A stretch of DNA of 64,000 nucleotides from Devosia sp. RR2S18 (GCF_030177755.1 NZ_CP126539.1:434001-498000), one strand, 5' to 3'; shown: positions 17,322 through 25,550, counted from the stretch's first letter. Translations and numbers: made by a program. The notes: generated from the letters alone by a model not told the origin.

Positions 17322-17977
17322 CCAAGCTCTCTGGGCCGATGCTGCCGCCGAAAAATGGCGGTGAGCCCCAATATGTCGTGGTGCTGCTGCATGGCTACGG
17401 CTCGGACGGCTCGGACCTGATCGCGCTGGCGCCGCATCTGCAGACCGTCCTACCCGAAGCGCTGGTGGTGTCTCCTAATGCGCCCGAGCGGTGCCGCATG
17501 CTCGCTTCGGGATACCAGTGGTTCGACATCAGCTTCGAAGGGGATCGGCTCGCCAAGCGGCAGACGGGTGTCGTGAGCACGCGGCCGGTGCTGGTGGAGT
17601 TTCTCCAGGATCTCTGGGAACAGACGGGGCTCGCCCCCGGGCAGACCATTCTAGGCGGGTTCAGCCAGGGCGCCATGATGGCATTGCATGTGGGGCTGTC
17701 GCTCGAACAGCGCCTGATGGGCATCGTCGCCATTGCGGGCGCGTTCCTGCCACCGGAGAATTTCGGCACCGCTCCCTATGCCAAGCCGCCGGTGTGCCTC
17801 GTTCATGGCGACCGGGACGATGTGGTGGATCCCGAGCATTCGGCCGATGCCGAGGTGGCGCTGCGGCTCGCCGGCTGTGATGTGAGCTATCACGTCAGCC
17901 CTGGAGTGGCGCACGGCATCGCGCCCGATGGGCTGGAGTTCGCCACCGACTTCATCCGCCGGGTGGCAGGTAAATAA
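17318..17977 (+). CDS. phospholipase/carboxylesterase, alpha/beta hydrolase
   Basis: A 219-residue serine hydrolase of the phospholipase/carboxylesterase (Abhydrolase_2) family. The nucleophile elbow is GFSQG, the Asp is in GDRDDVVD, and the His is in VAHGI near the C-terminus. Start GTG 17318 overlaps the previous TGA. The natural substrate is unknown, as is common in this family. It is cytosolic because no signal peptide is present. Confidence 0.87.
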   Translation: MTKLSGPMLPPKNGGEPQYVVVLLHGYGSDGSDLIALAPHLQTVLPEALVVSPNAPERCRMLASGYQWFDISFEGDRLAKRQTGVVSTRPVLVEFLQDLWEQTGLAPGQTILGGFSQGAMMALHVGLSLEQRLMGIVAIAGAFLPPENFGTAPYAKPPVCLVHGDRDDVVDPEHSADAEVALRLAGCDVSYHVSPGVAHGIAPDGLEFATDFIRRVAGK

Positions 17978-18067
17978 AGCTTTAAATGCCCGCTTCACAG
18001 GCCTGACACAAAGGGCCTAGTATAAGAGGGCTATGGACTTACTCGATTCCCGAACCGGGAGACTCAA

Positions 18068-18625
18068 GTGACGATCCACGTGTCGCCTGAGGCCTGTCCC
18101 GCACTGGTGCTGAACGCCGACTTTCGGCCGCTCAGTTACTACCCACTGTCGCTCTGGTCTTGGCAGGATGCCATCAAGGCGGTGTGCCTGGAGCGCGTGA
18201 ACATTGTCTCGCTCTACGACACGGTCATTCACTCTCCCAGCTTCGAGATGCGGCTGCCCAGCGTGGTGTCGCTCAAGGACTATGTGAAGCCGGCCCGGCA
18301 CCCCGCCTTCACCCGCTTCAACGTCTTCCTGCGCGACCGCTTTCAGTGCCAATATTGTGGCTCTCGGGAAGATCTCACCTTTGATCACGTGATCCCGCGC
18401 TCCAAAGGCGGCCTTACCACCTGGGAAAACGTTGTCGCAGCCTGCGCACCCTGCAACCTCAAAAAGGCGAACCGGCTGCCCAGCGAGATCAAGATGTTCC
18501 CGCATCAGGCGCCGTATCACCCGACAGTTCACGATCTGCACAACAATGGCCGGGCGTTCCCGCCCAACCATCTGCACCAGAGTTGGCTCGACTATCTCTA
18601 CTGGGATATCGAACTCGAACCTTGA
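18068..18625 (+). CDS. HNH endonuclease
   Basis: A 185-residue HNH nuclease of the type common as a stand-alone housekeeping gene in alphaproteobacteria. The two zinc-knuckle pairs are CQYCG and CAPCN, and the His-Asn-His core is in FDHVIPRSKGG and WENVV. The N-terminal 60 residues resemble the conserved leader of this subfamily. It begins at GTG 18068 behind a plausible purine-rich site. Its role is unknown. Nothing nearby suggests restriction, intein or phage origin. Confidence 0.85.
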   Translation: MTIHVSPEACPALVLNADFRPLSYYPLSLWSWQDAIKAVCLERVNIVSLYDTVIHSPSFEMRLPSVVSLKDYVKPARHPAFTRFNVFLRDRFQCQYCGSREDLTFDHVIPRSKGGLTTWENVVAACAPCNLKKANRLPSEIKMFPHQAPYHPTVHDLHNNGRAFPPNHLHQSWLDYLYWDIELEP

Positions 18626-18634
18626 TGGTGGTCC

Positions 18635-19147
18635 CTAGGCGCGCCGGTGGCGCGCCTGAGCCGAGATGGAAACGGCGAGAAGGGCAGTGATCCCCAGCGA
18701 GATCAGGGCGTTGTAGCCGGCGAGCGAAATACCCAAAAAGCGGAACTGCACGACGTCGCAGCCCACCACATGGGCGTCGTTGAGATTGCCCAAGGCACTG
18801 AAGTCGAGCCCTTCGCCGACGCCCGAGCAGGCAGTCGGTCCAGGCCACCAGCCCCATTCGACGCCTGAGTGATAGACGCCCATGTAGGTGCTCCACACAA
18901 ATAGCGCCGTGACGATCGCCATGGCGATATACCAAACCGCAATTGGCAGGCGGTTCCAGAGCAACAGCACGCCCGCCAGAATGGGCAGACCCCAGTAATA
19001 GGGCTGCCGTTGCTCAAGGCACAGCTCGCAGGGCGTGAGCCCGCCCAGATGCTGGGAGCCGAGTGCACCAAGAATCGTCAGGAGCCCCAGGAGGAAGGCT
19101 GCCCCTGCAGCGATCTTGTCGAGCGGCCGGGAGGTGTAACGAGCCAT
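18635..19147 (-). CDS. dsbB: disulfide bond formation protein DsbB
   Basis: An inner membrane quinone-coupled oxidase that reoxidises DsbA. The 170-residue protein has four hydrophobic helices, a first CxxC pair at C40/C43 (CELC) and a second periplasmic pair at about C114 and C135. No dsbA lies nearby. It is convergent with the HNH gene (9-base gap). Its last codons are part of a strong GC hairpin (18637-18657). Start ATG 19147. Confidence 0.88.
   Translation of the reverse strand: MARYTSRPLDKIAAGAAFLLGLLTILGALGSQHLGGLTPCELCLEQRQPYYWGLPILAGVLLLWNRLPIAVWYIAMAIVTALFVWSTYMGVYHSGVEWGWWPGPTACSGVGEGLDFSALGNLNDAHVVGCDVVQFRFLGISLAGYNALISLGITALLAVSISAQARHRRA
18637..18657. terminator. GC hairpin at a convergent junction
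   Basis: A perfect 9-bp stem (AGGCGCGCC / GGCGCGCCT) with a GGT loop spans the dsbB stop codon and the intergenic gap to the HNH gene. It has no T-run on either side, so it is a weak candidate for a bidirectional terminator. It also encodes the last residues of DsbB. Confidence 0.4.
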
Positions 19148-19217
19148 GAAAAAGACTTTCGCTTGACGCTGTTATTAGTGGGATGAATATCGCGCCGCTT
19201 TGGCGATTTCGAGCCTG

Positions 19218-20072
19218 CTACAGGGAAGTGATGGTGGGTTCATCCGCAGGCAGGGTGACGCCCGCTGCCTGGCGCAGGGCGATGGCATTGGCGGGGGCGT
19301 GCAGCTTGTCTTCGTGCACGAAATAGGCAAACACATCGCGCCCTGCCGCGGCCCAGTCGGTGACGGTCTTGCCCCAATCGGTAATGTCTTCCGGTGTGTA
19401 GCCAGTGGCGTCGGGTCGCGGCGGCCCCTGCAACCGGCAATAGGCGAAATCGGCCGTCAGTTCCCGCCCCGGCTGCTCCAGGGTGTCGGATATCACCAGG
19501 GCAATGTTTCGTGCCGCCAATTGCGCCCGCAGCTCAGGGATGGCGAAGCTGGGATGTCGCATTTCGATGGCGTGCCGGATCTCCGCCACGCCAGAGAGAT
19601 CAAGAAACGGCGCCGACTTCAGCCTTTCGTCACTTTGGCGGGCCAGCGCCAGGTAGGCGTCTGGATTTGTGGGCAGCAGGTCGACAAAGGCGGAGAAGGA
19701 AGCGGGGTCGTAGGCAAGATTTGGTGGCAGCTGCCAGATGAACGGCCCGAGCTTGGGCCCCATGGCGAGTGGCCCCGAAGCGAAGAAATTTGCCAGCTCA
19801 ACAGTGCAGTTCTTGAGCCGCTTGATATGGGTGACCAGTTGCGGTCCCTTAACCGAGAAGACGAACCCATCCGGCGCCTCGCCTGCCCATTTAGCGAAGC
19901 TCTCCGGTTTCTGGTTGGCCCGGAAGGTGGCATTGATCTCAATGGTGCTCAGGTGGGAGCTCGCATAGGCGAGTTCCTTTTTCTGCACGAGCCCAGTGGG
20001 GAAGAACGTGCCGCGCCAGGGCTCATAGACCCAGCCCGCCGTGCCGGTGCGGATAGTTCCTTTGGTCGCCAT
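19218..20072 (-). CDS. DUF72 domain protein
   Basis: A 284-residue TIM-barrel-like protein of the DUF72 (YecE) family. It carries the TGTAGWVYEPWRG-type N-terminus and EINATFR strand typical of the family, and the AYCRLQG-type C-terminal block. Function is unknown, and no catalytic residues are established. It lies in a minus-strand run with a small secreted protein gene (12 bases upstream). Start ATG 20072. Confidence 0.87.
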   Translation of the reverse strand: MATKGTIRTGTAGWVYEPWRGTFFPTGLVQKKELAYASSHLSTIEINATFRANQKPESFAKWAGEAPDGFVFSVKGPQLVTHIKRLKNCTVELANFFASGPLAMGPKLGPFIWQLPPNLAYDPASFSAFVDLLPTNPDAYLALARQSDERLKSAPFLDLSGVAEIRHAIEMRHPSFAIPELRAQLAARNIALVISDTLEQPGRELTADFAYCRLQGPPRPDATGYTPEDITDWGKTVTDWAAAGRDVFAYFVHEDKLHAPANAIALRQAAGVTLPADEPTITSL

Positions 20073-20084
20073 CAGCTTGCCCGC

Positions 20085-20471
20085 TCAGAAGCCATAAAGG
20101 CCAGTCAGGCTGCGCATCTGCTCAGGCATGGCCTGTTGCAGCTGGCATTGATCCTCACCTTCGATCACCTGCACAACCTGGCCCATCAGCACGAGCATGA
20201 AGTCGTTCTCGGTCTTGCCCTCGGCAAAGTCCTGCTCGAACGCATCCATGGTCATTGTGCAGCGGCCTTCCGCCTCCTGATAGGTGCGGCCATCGCCGGT
20301 CGGTTCGAAGACGAGGCAAGAGCCGCCGTCGTCGCAGATTTCGATGTCTTCGGTCTGGGGCCATGCGGTGACGGTGAAGCCCAGATCGTCATTGCGGTAC
20401 ATCACGCTCATGGCGTTGGCACTGGCGGTGAGTGCGAGAACTGGGGCTAGGGCAAGTAGCGTCGGCTTCAC
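20085..20471 (-). CDS. small secreted hypothetical protein
   Basis: A 128-residue protein with an N-terminal signal peptide (about 1-20, LALAPVLALTASANA). The mature part has four cysteines that could form two disulfides. I chose GTG 20471 because AGGGAG lies a few bases upstream and it puts the signal peptide at the N-terminus. The frame is open to 20510. No family is recognised. It is probably co-transcribed with the DUF72 gene. Confidence 0.65.
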   Translation of the reverse strand: MKPTLLALAPVLALTASANAMSVMYRNDDLGFTVTAWPQTEDIEICDDGGSCLVFEPTGDGRTYQEAEGRCTMTMDAFEQDFAEGKTENDFMLVLMGQVVQVIEGEDQCQLQQAMPEQMRSLTGLYGF

Positions 20472-20551
20472 GGAAGGGCTCCCTATTGCGGAACACGTGT
20501 ATGGGAGCACGCCGCGTATTGTTTGGCTAGCGGAGCCATGAGAGCGCTTCG

Positions 20552-20588
20552 AAAAAAGAAAAAGGCGCCGGGCTTGGCCCCGCGCCTC
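20552..20588 (-). terminator. intrinsic terminator after omp gene
   Basis: Read on the minus strand, a GC-rich hairpin (stem about 9 bp with one mismatch, GGCGCGGGG against CCCGGCGCC) is followed by two T-runs. It lies 32 bases after the stop of the outer membrane protein gene. Confidence 0.75.
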
Positions 20589-20619
20589 CGATCATTTTCG
20601 CCAATCTTTTGCGGAACGA

Positions 20620-21294
20620 TCAGAACTTGTAGTTCAGACCAGCGCGCACGACGCCGAAGCGCTGCGACGCATTGAGGTTGCCGCCGGGCAGACCCGAATA
20701 GGTCTGGGTGCCGAGGTCGACATAGAGATATTCGGCCTTGATGCTGACATTGTCGGTTGCCTGGGCTTCAAGGCCCGCGCCGACCGTCCAGCCGGTGTGG
20801 GTGTTTGACTGCGAGGTGACGACGTTCTGGTTGTCGGTGGTGCTGACCGAGCCACGGCCGGCGGCAAAGCCACCGGTTACATAAGGCATCACCTTGCCCA
20901 GGCCCACGCCAGCGCGACCGCGAATGGTGCCGAACACATCGGTGCCGGCCTTAAGGGTGGTGCCGCCACCCAGGTCATCGGAATAGCCGATGCCGCTCCA
21001 TTGCAGATCCGCCTCGGCGCCGACCACGAATCCGCCCAGATCCATGTTGTAGCCCGCCTGGGCGCCGAACACGCCGCCGCCGGTGTTGTTGTCGATGCTA
21101 GCACCGGCCGTGGTTTCGCGGTTCACGTTGCCCCAACCATAGCCTGCATTGACGCCGGCATAGAAGCCGGACCAACCGGTGACAGGGGTGGGGGAATACA
21201 TGGGGCTGGTGCCGCTGTTCCAGCCCAAATCCGCTGCAAGCGCGGAGCTGGTCAGCAGCAGGGAAGCAGAAAGCCAGATGCCAAGACGCTTCAT
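20620..21294 (-). CDS. outer membrane beta-barrel protein (Omp25/RopB-like)
   Basis: A 224-residue outer membrane protein. It has a signal peptide of about 20 residues ending ALA, an initial WSGFYAGVNAGYGWG-type strand, repeated amphipathic strands with glycine and aromatic alternation, and a C-terminal LNYKF ending with the terminal Phe expected for BAM recognition. It is a small 8-stranded porin-like barrel, as in the Omp25/Omp31 group. Start ATG 21294. A 7-bp inverted repeat GCCATGC/GCATGGC at 21380-21399 lies in its upstream region. Confidence 0.88.
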   Translation of the reverse strand: MKRLGIWLSASLLLTSSALAADLGWNSGTSPMYSPTPVTGWSGFYAGVNAGYGWGNVNRETTAGASIDNNTGGGVFGAQAGYNMDLGGFVVGAEADLQWSGIGYSDDLGGGTTLKAGTDVFGTIRGRAGVGLGKVMPYVTGGFAAGRGSVSTTDNQNVVTSQSNTHTGWTVGAGLEAQATDNVSIKAEYLYVDLGTQTYSGLPGGNLNASQRFGVVRAGLNYKF

Positions 21295-21379
21295 GATGAT
21301 CCTCGTCGAAGTCGGGGGAGCGATTGGTCCGCAAAATGCGACGGAAAAAATTAAGAGCTCGGAAAGGAATAGGGTTAAC

Positions 21380-21399
21380 GCCATGCAATGCGGCATGGC
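21380..21399. promoter_or_regulatory. inverted repeat upstream of omp gene
   Basis: Arms GCCATGC and GCATGGC separated by six bases lie 86 bases upstream of the outer membrane protein start. It may be an operator, but no regulator is assigned. Confidence 0.25.
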
Positions 21400-21494
21400 T
21401 GGTGTTCACAATGTCGCGGTGGCGAGAACGGCTGGAGAGTTCCTCGCTGTTTGTTGAGGTGCGGCCCGCGGAACGCGCAGGGGCGGCGGGACTT

Positions 21495-21517
21495 CCTTTT
21501 CGAGCGGCCCGAAAAGG
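21495..21517. promoter_or_regulatory. hairpin upstream of sugar dehydrogenase gene
   Basis: Eight-bp arms CCTTTTCG and CGAAAAGG with a 7-base loop lie about 40 bases before the sugar dehydrogenase start. It could be an operator or 5'-leader stem. The function is not known. Confidence 0.3.
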
Positions 21518-21557
21518 GTCGATGCTCGCTATCACCTAACATTACCGGAGTTGCCCC

Positions 21558-22793
21558 ATGAGACGCGTTTCCGCCCTGCTTGCCGGCACCATGATCACCA
21601 CGGCCCTGATTTCCGCACCCGCTCTTGCTCAAGACGGCGCAGGTCAGCCCGTGCAGACTGCCGAGCCCAACGTACCCAGCCAGGAGCCAGCGTTCGAAGC
21701 GCAGACGCGCGCGCCCCAGCCGGAAGAACTGGTCGAGGTTGACAAGGAGGTGGTCGCCGATAGCCTGCCGCAGCTCTGGGCCATGGAATTCCTGCCCGAT
21801 GGCCGCATGCTGGTGACCGCCAAAGAGGGCGCGCTGCACATCATCGGCGAAGACGGTGAAGCTAGTGCCCCGATCGAGAATGTTCCGGAGGTCGCAAGCT
21901 CCGGCCAGGGTGGGCTGCTCGACGTGGCGCTGGCGCCCGACTTCGAGGAGTCGAACCGCATCTTCTTCTCCTTTGCCGAGCCACGCGAGGGCGGCACTGG
22001 CACCAGCGTAGCGCGTGCCGAGTTGGTGATGAACGAATCCGGCGGCGGCAGCCTCGAAAATGTCGAGGTCATCTTCCAGCAGATGCCGACCTACGATAAC
22101 GACATGCACTATGGTTCGCGGCTGGCCTTTGGTCCCGAGGGTGCGCTCTACGTGACAGTGGGCGAGCGGTTCGACGAGGAGACCCGCGTCCAGGCGCAGG
22201 AGCTCTCCAGCGGCCTGGGCAAGGTCTTCCGCATCACCGAAGACGGGGAGCCGGTCGAGGGCAATCCCTTTATCGACCAGGAGGATGCCGTTCCCGAAAT
22301 CTGGAGCTATGGCCATCGCAACGTGCAATCGGCGGCCATCGGTCCGGACGGCAATCTCTGGACAGTCGAGCACGGTCCACAAGGCGGGGATGAACTCAAC
22401 CAGCCGCAAGCGGGCGAGAACTATGGCTGGCCCGTGATCAGCTATGGTCAGCAATATAGTGGCCAGCCGGTCGGCTCGGGCGAAACCGCGCAGGAAGGCA
22501 TGGAGCAGCCGGTTTATTACTGGGATCCGGTGATCGCCCCATCCGGCATGGCATATTATGAGGGTGATGAATTCCCCACGCTCGACAATGCCTTCCTCAT
22601 CGGCGGCCTCGTCGCCCAAGCCGTAGTGGTGGTCCACATGGAGGACGGTCGCGTGGCCTTTGAGGAATGGATCCCGATGGAAGCCCGGGTGCGCGATGTC
22701 GAGGTTGGTTCGGATGGCGCGATCTATGCGGTGACCGAGAACCGCGATGCCGGCACCTCCGAAATCGTGCGTCTCACCAACGCGGCGCAATAA
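21558..22793 (+). CDS. PQQ-dependent sugar dehydrogenase (aldose type)
   Basis: A 411-residue periplasmic protein of the soluble aldose sugar dehydrogenase (YliI-like) family. It has a signal peptide (about 1-25), a 30-residue linker, then the six-bladed propeller repeats with characteristic segments: QGGLLDVAL near the N-terminus, SYGHRNVQ, EHGPQGGDELN and NYGWPVISYG. The PQQ/calcium site residues occur in these blocks. Whether it oxidises glucose or a broader set of sugars is unknown. No pqq biosynthesis genes lie in the window. It is divergent from the omp gene. Confidence 0.88.
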   Translation: MRRVSALLAGTMITTALISAPALAQDGAGQPVQTAEPNVPSQEPAFEAQTRAPQPEELVEVDKEVVADSLPQLWAMEFLPDGRMLVTAKEGALHIIGEDGEASAPIENVPEVASSGQGGLLDVALAPDFEESNRIFFSFAEPREGGTGTSVARAELVMNESGGGSLENVEVIFQQMPTYDNDMHYGSRLAFGPEGALYVTVGERFDEETRVQAQELSSGLGKVFRITEDGEPVEGNPFIDQEDAVPEIWSYGHRNVQSAAIGPDGNLWTVEHGPQGGDELNQPQAGENYGWPVISYGQQYSGQPVGSGETAQEGMEQPVYYWDPVIAPSGMAYYEGDEFPTLDNAFLIGGLVAQAVVVVHMEDGRVAFEEWIPMEARVRDVEVGSDGAIYAVTENRDAGTSEIVRLTNAAQ

Positions 22794-22800
22794 ACAAGCG

Positions 22801-22836
22801 AGGGCGGAGCCAACCGGCTTCGCCCTTGTCTGTTCT
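22801..22836 (+). terminator. terminator after sugar dehydrogenase
   Basis: An 11-bp stem with one G-T pair (from AGGGCG to CGCCCT) and an AACC loop, followed by a T-rich but interrupted tail. It precedes the opposing tRNA-Leu gene and could stop transcription in both directions. Confidence 0.6.
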
Positions 22837-22849
22837 TCTCGGCAGGATT

Positions 22850-22933
22850 TGGTGCCCCCCGCCGGACTCGAACCGGCACGCCTCGCGGCGGAGGATTTTG
22901 AGTCCTCTGCGTCTACCATTCCGCCAGAGGGGC
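22850..22933 (-). tRNA. tRNA-Leu (CAA)
   Basis: On the minus strand the sequence folds as a cloverleaf with a GCCCCTC/GGGGGGC acceptor stem, a TTCGAGT T-loop, an encoded CCA end at 22850-22852, and an anticodon loop CTCAAAA giving anticodon CAA (plus-strand 22898-22900). A variable arm of the size expected for Leu is present. It reads UUG codons. Confidence 0.93.
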
Positions 22934-23013
22934 ACGGCCATGGTCTCTAGCGCAGGTCGCGATGCGCCGCAACAAGAGAGCTTGTCGCCGGTTCATGTTT
23001 GGTTGTTTTTCGT

Positions 23014-23622
23014 TCAGAATGGGCCCGAAGCGCTGTTGCCGTAGCGGCCTGATCCTGGCCTGCCCGGATCGGATATGGACCATCCCTCCTGCTCGTAAAG
23101 CCTTCTGCGCTCGATCAGATCGGCCTGTCCCATGCGCCCGAAGATCGCCTCGACATCCTCGACCCGATCTTCTTCGGCACGCACCGAAACCACACTGCCG
23201 CCGCGCCGCACACCTTCGGCAAAAACGTGGGCATCCTCCTCACCAACGCCTGAACCGGTTAGCGAACCGATGAGGCCGCCAGTGGCACCGCCTAGTGCCG
23301 CCCCGGCTACTGCCCCGGCAGCAGTGGAAACCAGCCAGCCAGCTGCGATCACTGGTCCTAGCCCGGGAATGGCGAGGGCTCCAAGTCCTGCCAGCAAGCC
23401 ACCGGTGCCACCCAAGACGGCTCCGATCCCCGCTCCGGCGCCAGCGCCTTCGGTCGCTGCATCCTCCACATCAGGTTGGGCGACGCTTGCGTCCCCGAGT
23501 TCATCATCCAAGGTGGACACAACCAAGGAGACGCTGCCGGACGGGAAGCCCGCCGCCTCCAGTTCGCGGACGGCGCTCGCGGCCTGCTCGTAGCTATCGA
23601 AGAGGGCTGTGATCGTTCTCAT
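23014..23622 (-). CDS. general stress / glycine-zipper protein
   Basis: A 202-residue protein. The first 65 residues form an alpha/beta domain like general stress protein 17M/YflT. Residues about 60-120 are a Gly/Ala-rich hydrophobic zipper likely to associate with membranes. A second alpha/beta segment follows (about 120-165), then a short polar tail. Such proteins are usually stress induced. Start ATG 23622. It is separated from tRNA-Leu by about 80 bases. Confidence 0.75.
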   Translation of the reverse strand: MRTITALFDSYEQAASAVRELEAAGFPSGSVSLVVSTLDDELGDASVAQPDVEDAATEGAGAGAGIGAVLGGTGGLLAGLGALAIPGLGPVIAAGWLVSTAAGAVAGAALGGATGGLIGSLTGSGVGEEDAHVFAEGVRRGGSVVSVRAEEDRVEDVEAIFGRMGQADLIERRRLYEQEGWSISDPGRPGSGRYGNSASGPF

Positions 23623-23685
23623 GAGAAGTCTCCAGTTGGAGTTGTCATGAGGGCAAACGGGAGATAGGGCCCACCGTTCCGAGCG

Positions 23686-24476
23686 TCAGTCCCGACGACG
23701 CAGGTGCTGCTCCATCCAGGACACCGCAAACTCCAGCATGGCTCGGGCGTCGACCAGCACCGTGGGGGCCGAGCCGACGATGCCCATGCGTCCCTGGCCA
23801 CTATCGAGGAAGGTACTCACGATTGTCGCGAAATAATCGTCAGGAACTCCGACGGGCACCTCGGAGGTGTCGAACTCTTCGAACCACCGCCAACTGACTT
23901 CCCCGTCGACCAAAATCGGGCTTTCGTAGCGGCGGATGCGCTTGTGGGGAAAGTCTGCGACATGCTCGGCATGGTGGAGCAGTGTCATGGTTTCGCGCGG
24001 CGCCCCCACCAGCATCGTCTTGCCGCCGGCCGCCACGAGCTTGCCGAAGGGGGACTGCGGACCGTAGCCGTAGTCATAGGCGTGCTCAGCGGTGAACCAG
24101 TCGGCTTGCCGCCAAGCGCAGCACAGGAGGCCCCGGGATTGCCGCTACGGCGGGCACCGGGCGTGGTGCGTACCAGTTCGGGGAAGGCGCCGTTGTCGCG
24201 GATCGATCGGGAACGGAGGGGATCGAAAGGAGGGATGTGCTCGCGCAAGCGGGGGTTCAGCAGCACTTCGTCCTCGAACTGCCAGTCGCAATAGGCGAGC
24301 AGCGTGCCTTGCTGACCGACAACATCAAGGATGGCAGCGATCAAGCTGTCGGGTCCACCGAGGATTGGGCCGACTTTGCGCAAGGCCGTGTGCGTCAGCA
24401 CGGCGTCGCCGCTCGAAAGCCCCAGATCTTGCAGGTGCTCTCGGAGTTCGGCGCGGGTCCAGAGGTCAGATGGCAT
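23686..24476 (-). pseudogene. aminoglycoside 3-N-acetyltransferase family, frameshifted
   Basis: The N-terminal part (from ATG 24476) and the C-terminal part lie in different frames that join seamlessly at 24105-24107. There a Lys codon is one base short (AA instead of AAA) just before a conserved ADWFTAEH...YGYGP block. With one base restored the product would be about 263 residues of the AAC(3)/YokD family, with the family MLVGAP and LLHHAEH segments. Relatives use acetyl-CoA to acetylate aminoglycosides or other amines. The ATG overlaps the HxlR stop by one base (TGATG), so the genes are coupled. The frameshift could be genuine or a one-base sequencing error. Confidence 0.8.
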
Positions 24477-24892
24477 CAGCCACCCACATAGGCAACCTTG
24501 CGCGGCTGCGCTGCCGCGGTTGCGTTCTCGCGGGCATCGTAGATTTCCCTTGCTTCCACGATGGCCGTGTGGTTTTCGGCCGACCAGTTCCACAGGCCCT
24601 GGATGGGACGTTGTAGTGTCTTGCCCAGCTCGGTAAGGCTATATTCCACACGGGGCGGTACTTCTGGATAGATCGTGCGGGTGACAAGGCCATCGCGCTC
24701 AAGGTTGCGCAGGGTCAAGGTCAGCATCCGTTGCGAGACCCCATTGATCATACGCTTGAGCTCATTGAAGCGGAGCGTGCCATTACGGCCGAGCATCCCG
24801 ACAACCATCACGCTCCATTTGTCGCCGATCCGGTTGAGCACGTCGCTCATGGCATTGCAGTTGTCCGATCGCGATGTGTCCTGAAGTGACAT
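24476..24892 (-). CDS. HxlR-family winged-helix regulator
   Basis: A 138-residue DNA-binding protein of the HxlR family, with the typical N-terminal Cys-containing segment (C12), the IGDKWSVMVVGML helix and RFNELKRMINGVSQRMLTLTL recognition helix. HxlR proteins often sense electrophiles or oxidants through the N-terminal cysteine. It sits between a DJ-1/PfpI gene and the AAC(3)-like gene on the same strand, with palindromic candidate operators on its upstream side (24911-24950) and before the DJ-1 gene. Autoregulation and control of DJ-1 are inferred. Start ATG 24892. Confidence 0.88.
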   Translation of the reverse strand: MSLQDTSRSDNCNAMSDVLNRIGDKWSVMVVGMLGRNGTLRFNELKRMINGVSQRMLTLTLRNLERDGLVTRTIYPEVPPRVEYSLTELGKTLQRPIQGLWNWSAENHTAIVEAREIYDARENATAAAQPRKVAYVGG

Positions 24893-24910
24893 CCTTGGTC
24901 CTTTGGAGAT

Positions 24911-24950
24911 AACTCAGGCACAAACATAGTCTGAGTTCTCTTCTGTGCCT
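24911..24950. promoter_or_regulatory. interleaved inverted repeats, candidate HxlR operator
   Basis: Two 7-bp dyads overlap. AACTCAG (24911-24917) pairs with CTGAGTT (24931-24937), and AGGCACA (24916-24922) pairs with TGTGCCT (24944-24950). They fill the gap between the DJ-1 gene and HxlR. Winged-helix regulators bind such dyads and often autoregulate. The assignment is inference from position. Confidence 0.5.
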
Positions 24951-25527
24951 AGGCGGGTGATCTGACTTGATGCTCGGCGGCATGGAGCGCGAGATAGAAA
25001 TCCAGCTCATCATTGCGCAGAGCCAAGCTCTCCATCACGGCGCCCATGAAGCTAACCGGGGCGGTGCCGGGTGCCGTGATAATCTTGCCCGAGGCGACCG
25101 CCAGAGGTTGGTCCTGGTAATGGGCAGCACCCAAATAGCCCGTCGGCTTGAGAGTGTCCGGGCTATTCGAGGTGTGCGGAATGGCATCGAGCAAGCCGGC
25201 CTTTGCCAGTGCCAGTGTCGCATCGCAAATGGCGGCAATCGTGACCCCAGCATCGCTTGCAGCATGGAGCAAAGCCGTGAGGTCGGGTGCTTCCGGGCTC
25301 GCCCAGATGGTGCCGCCATTGAGTATAAGTGCATTGATCTCTGCAGGCTCGATCGCCTCGACAGGAAGATCCGGAGTGACGAGAAGCCCGCCTGCCGAGC
25401 GTACAGGTTTGCCCTCCGGCGAGGCGAAGAGCGTGGTGATTCCATAGTACTGGCGCGCCGCTGCATTCAGCAAAGCGGTTTCCCAGTCCGCATAGCCTTC
25501 GGTCAGAATGGTGATGATGGTGGTCAT
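24949..25527 (-). CDS. DJ-1/PfpI family protein
   Basis: A 192-residue class I glutamine-amidotransferase-like protein of the DJ-1/PfpI superfamily. The presumed nucleophile Cys is in the elbow AAICDATLALA, with upstream acidic residues in LTEGYADWE. Members act as glyoxalases, chaperones or redox sensors, and which applies here is unclear. A perfect palindrome (TTGCTCCTA-tg-TAGGAGCAA) at 25531-25550 includes its ribosome site. HxlR and the AAC(3)-like gene follow on the same strand. Confidence 0.85.
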   Translation of the reverse strand: MTTIITILTEGYADWETALLNAAARQYYGITTLFASPEGKPVRSAGGLLVTPDLPVEAIEPAEINALILNGGTIWASPEAPDLTALLHAASDAGVTIAAICDATLALAKAGLLDAIPHTSNSPDTLKPTGYLGAAHYQDQPLAVASGKIITAPGTAPVSFMGAVMESLALRNDELDFYLALHAAEHQVRSPA

Positions 25528-25530
25528 TCG

Positions 25531-25550
25531 TTGCTCCTATGTAGGAGCAA
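25531..25550. promoter_or_regulatory. perfect palindrome at DJ-1 ribosome-binding site
   Basis: Nine-bp arms TTGCTCCTA and TAGGAGCAA with a 2-base centre lie immediately before the DJ-1 ATG (25527). The minus-strand arm contains the GGAG ribosome site, so the element could be a protein operator or an RNA stem that hides the ribosome site. Confidence 0.55.

Noticed and set aside
19200..20450. Long plus-strand open frame opposite DUF72
   Set aside because: It is the reverse-strand shadow of a convincing DUF72 gene and its translation has no recognisable domain.
21375..22919. Long minus-strand open frame opposite the sugar dehydrogenase
   Set aside because: The plus-strand gene has clear propeller motifs and a signal peptide. 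The opposite frame also runs into the tRNA-Leu gene.
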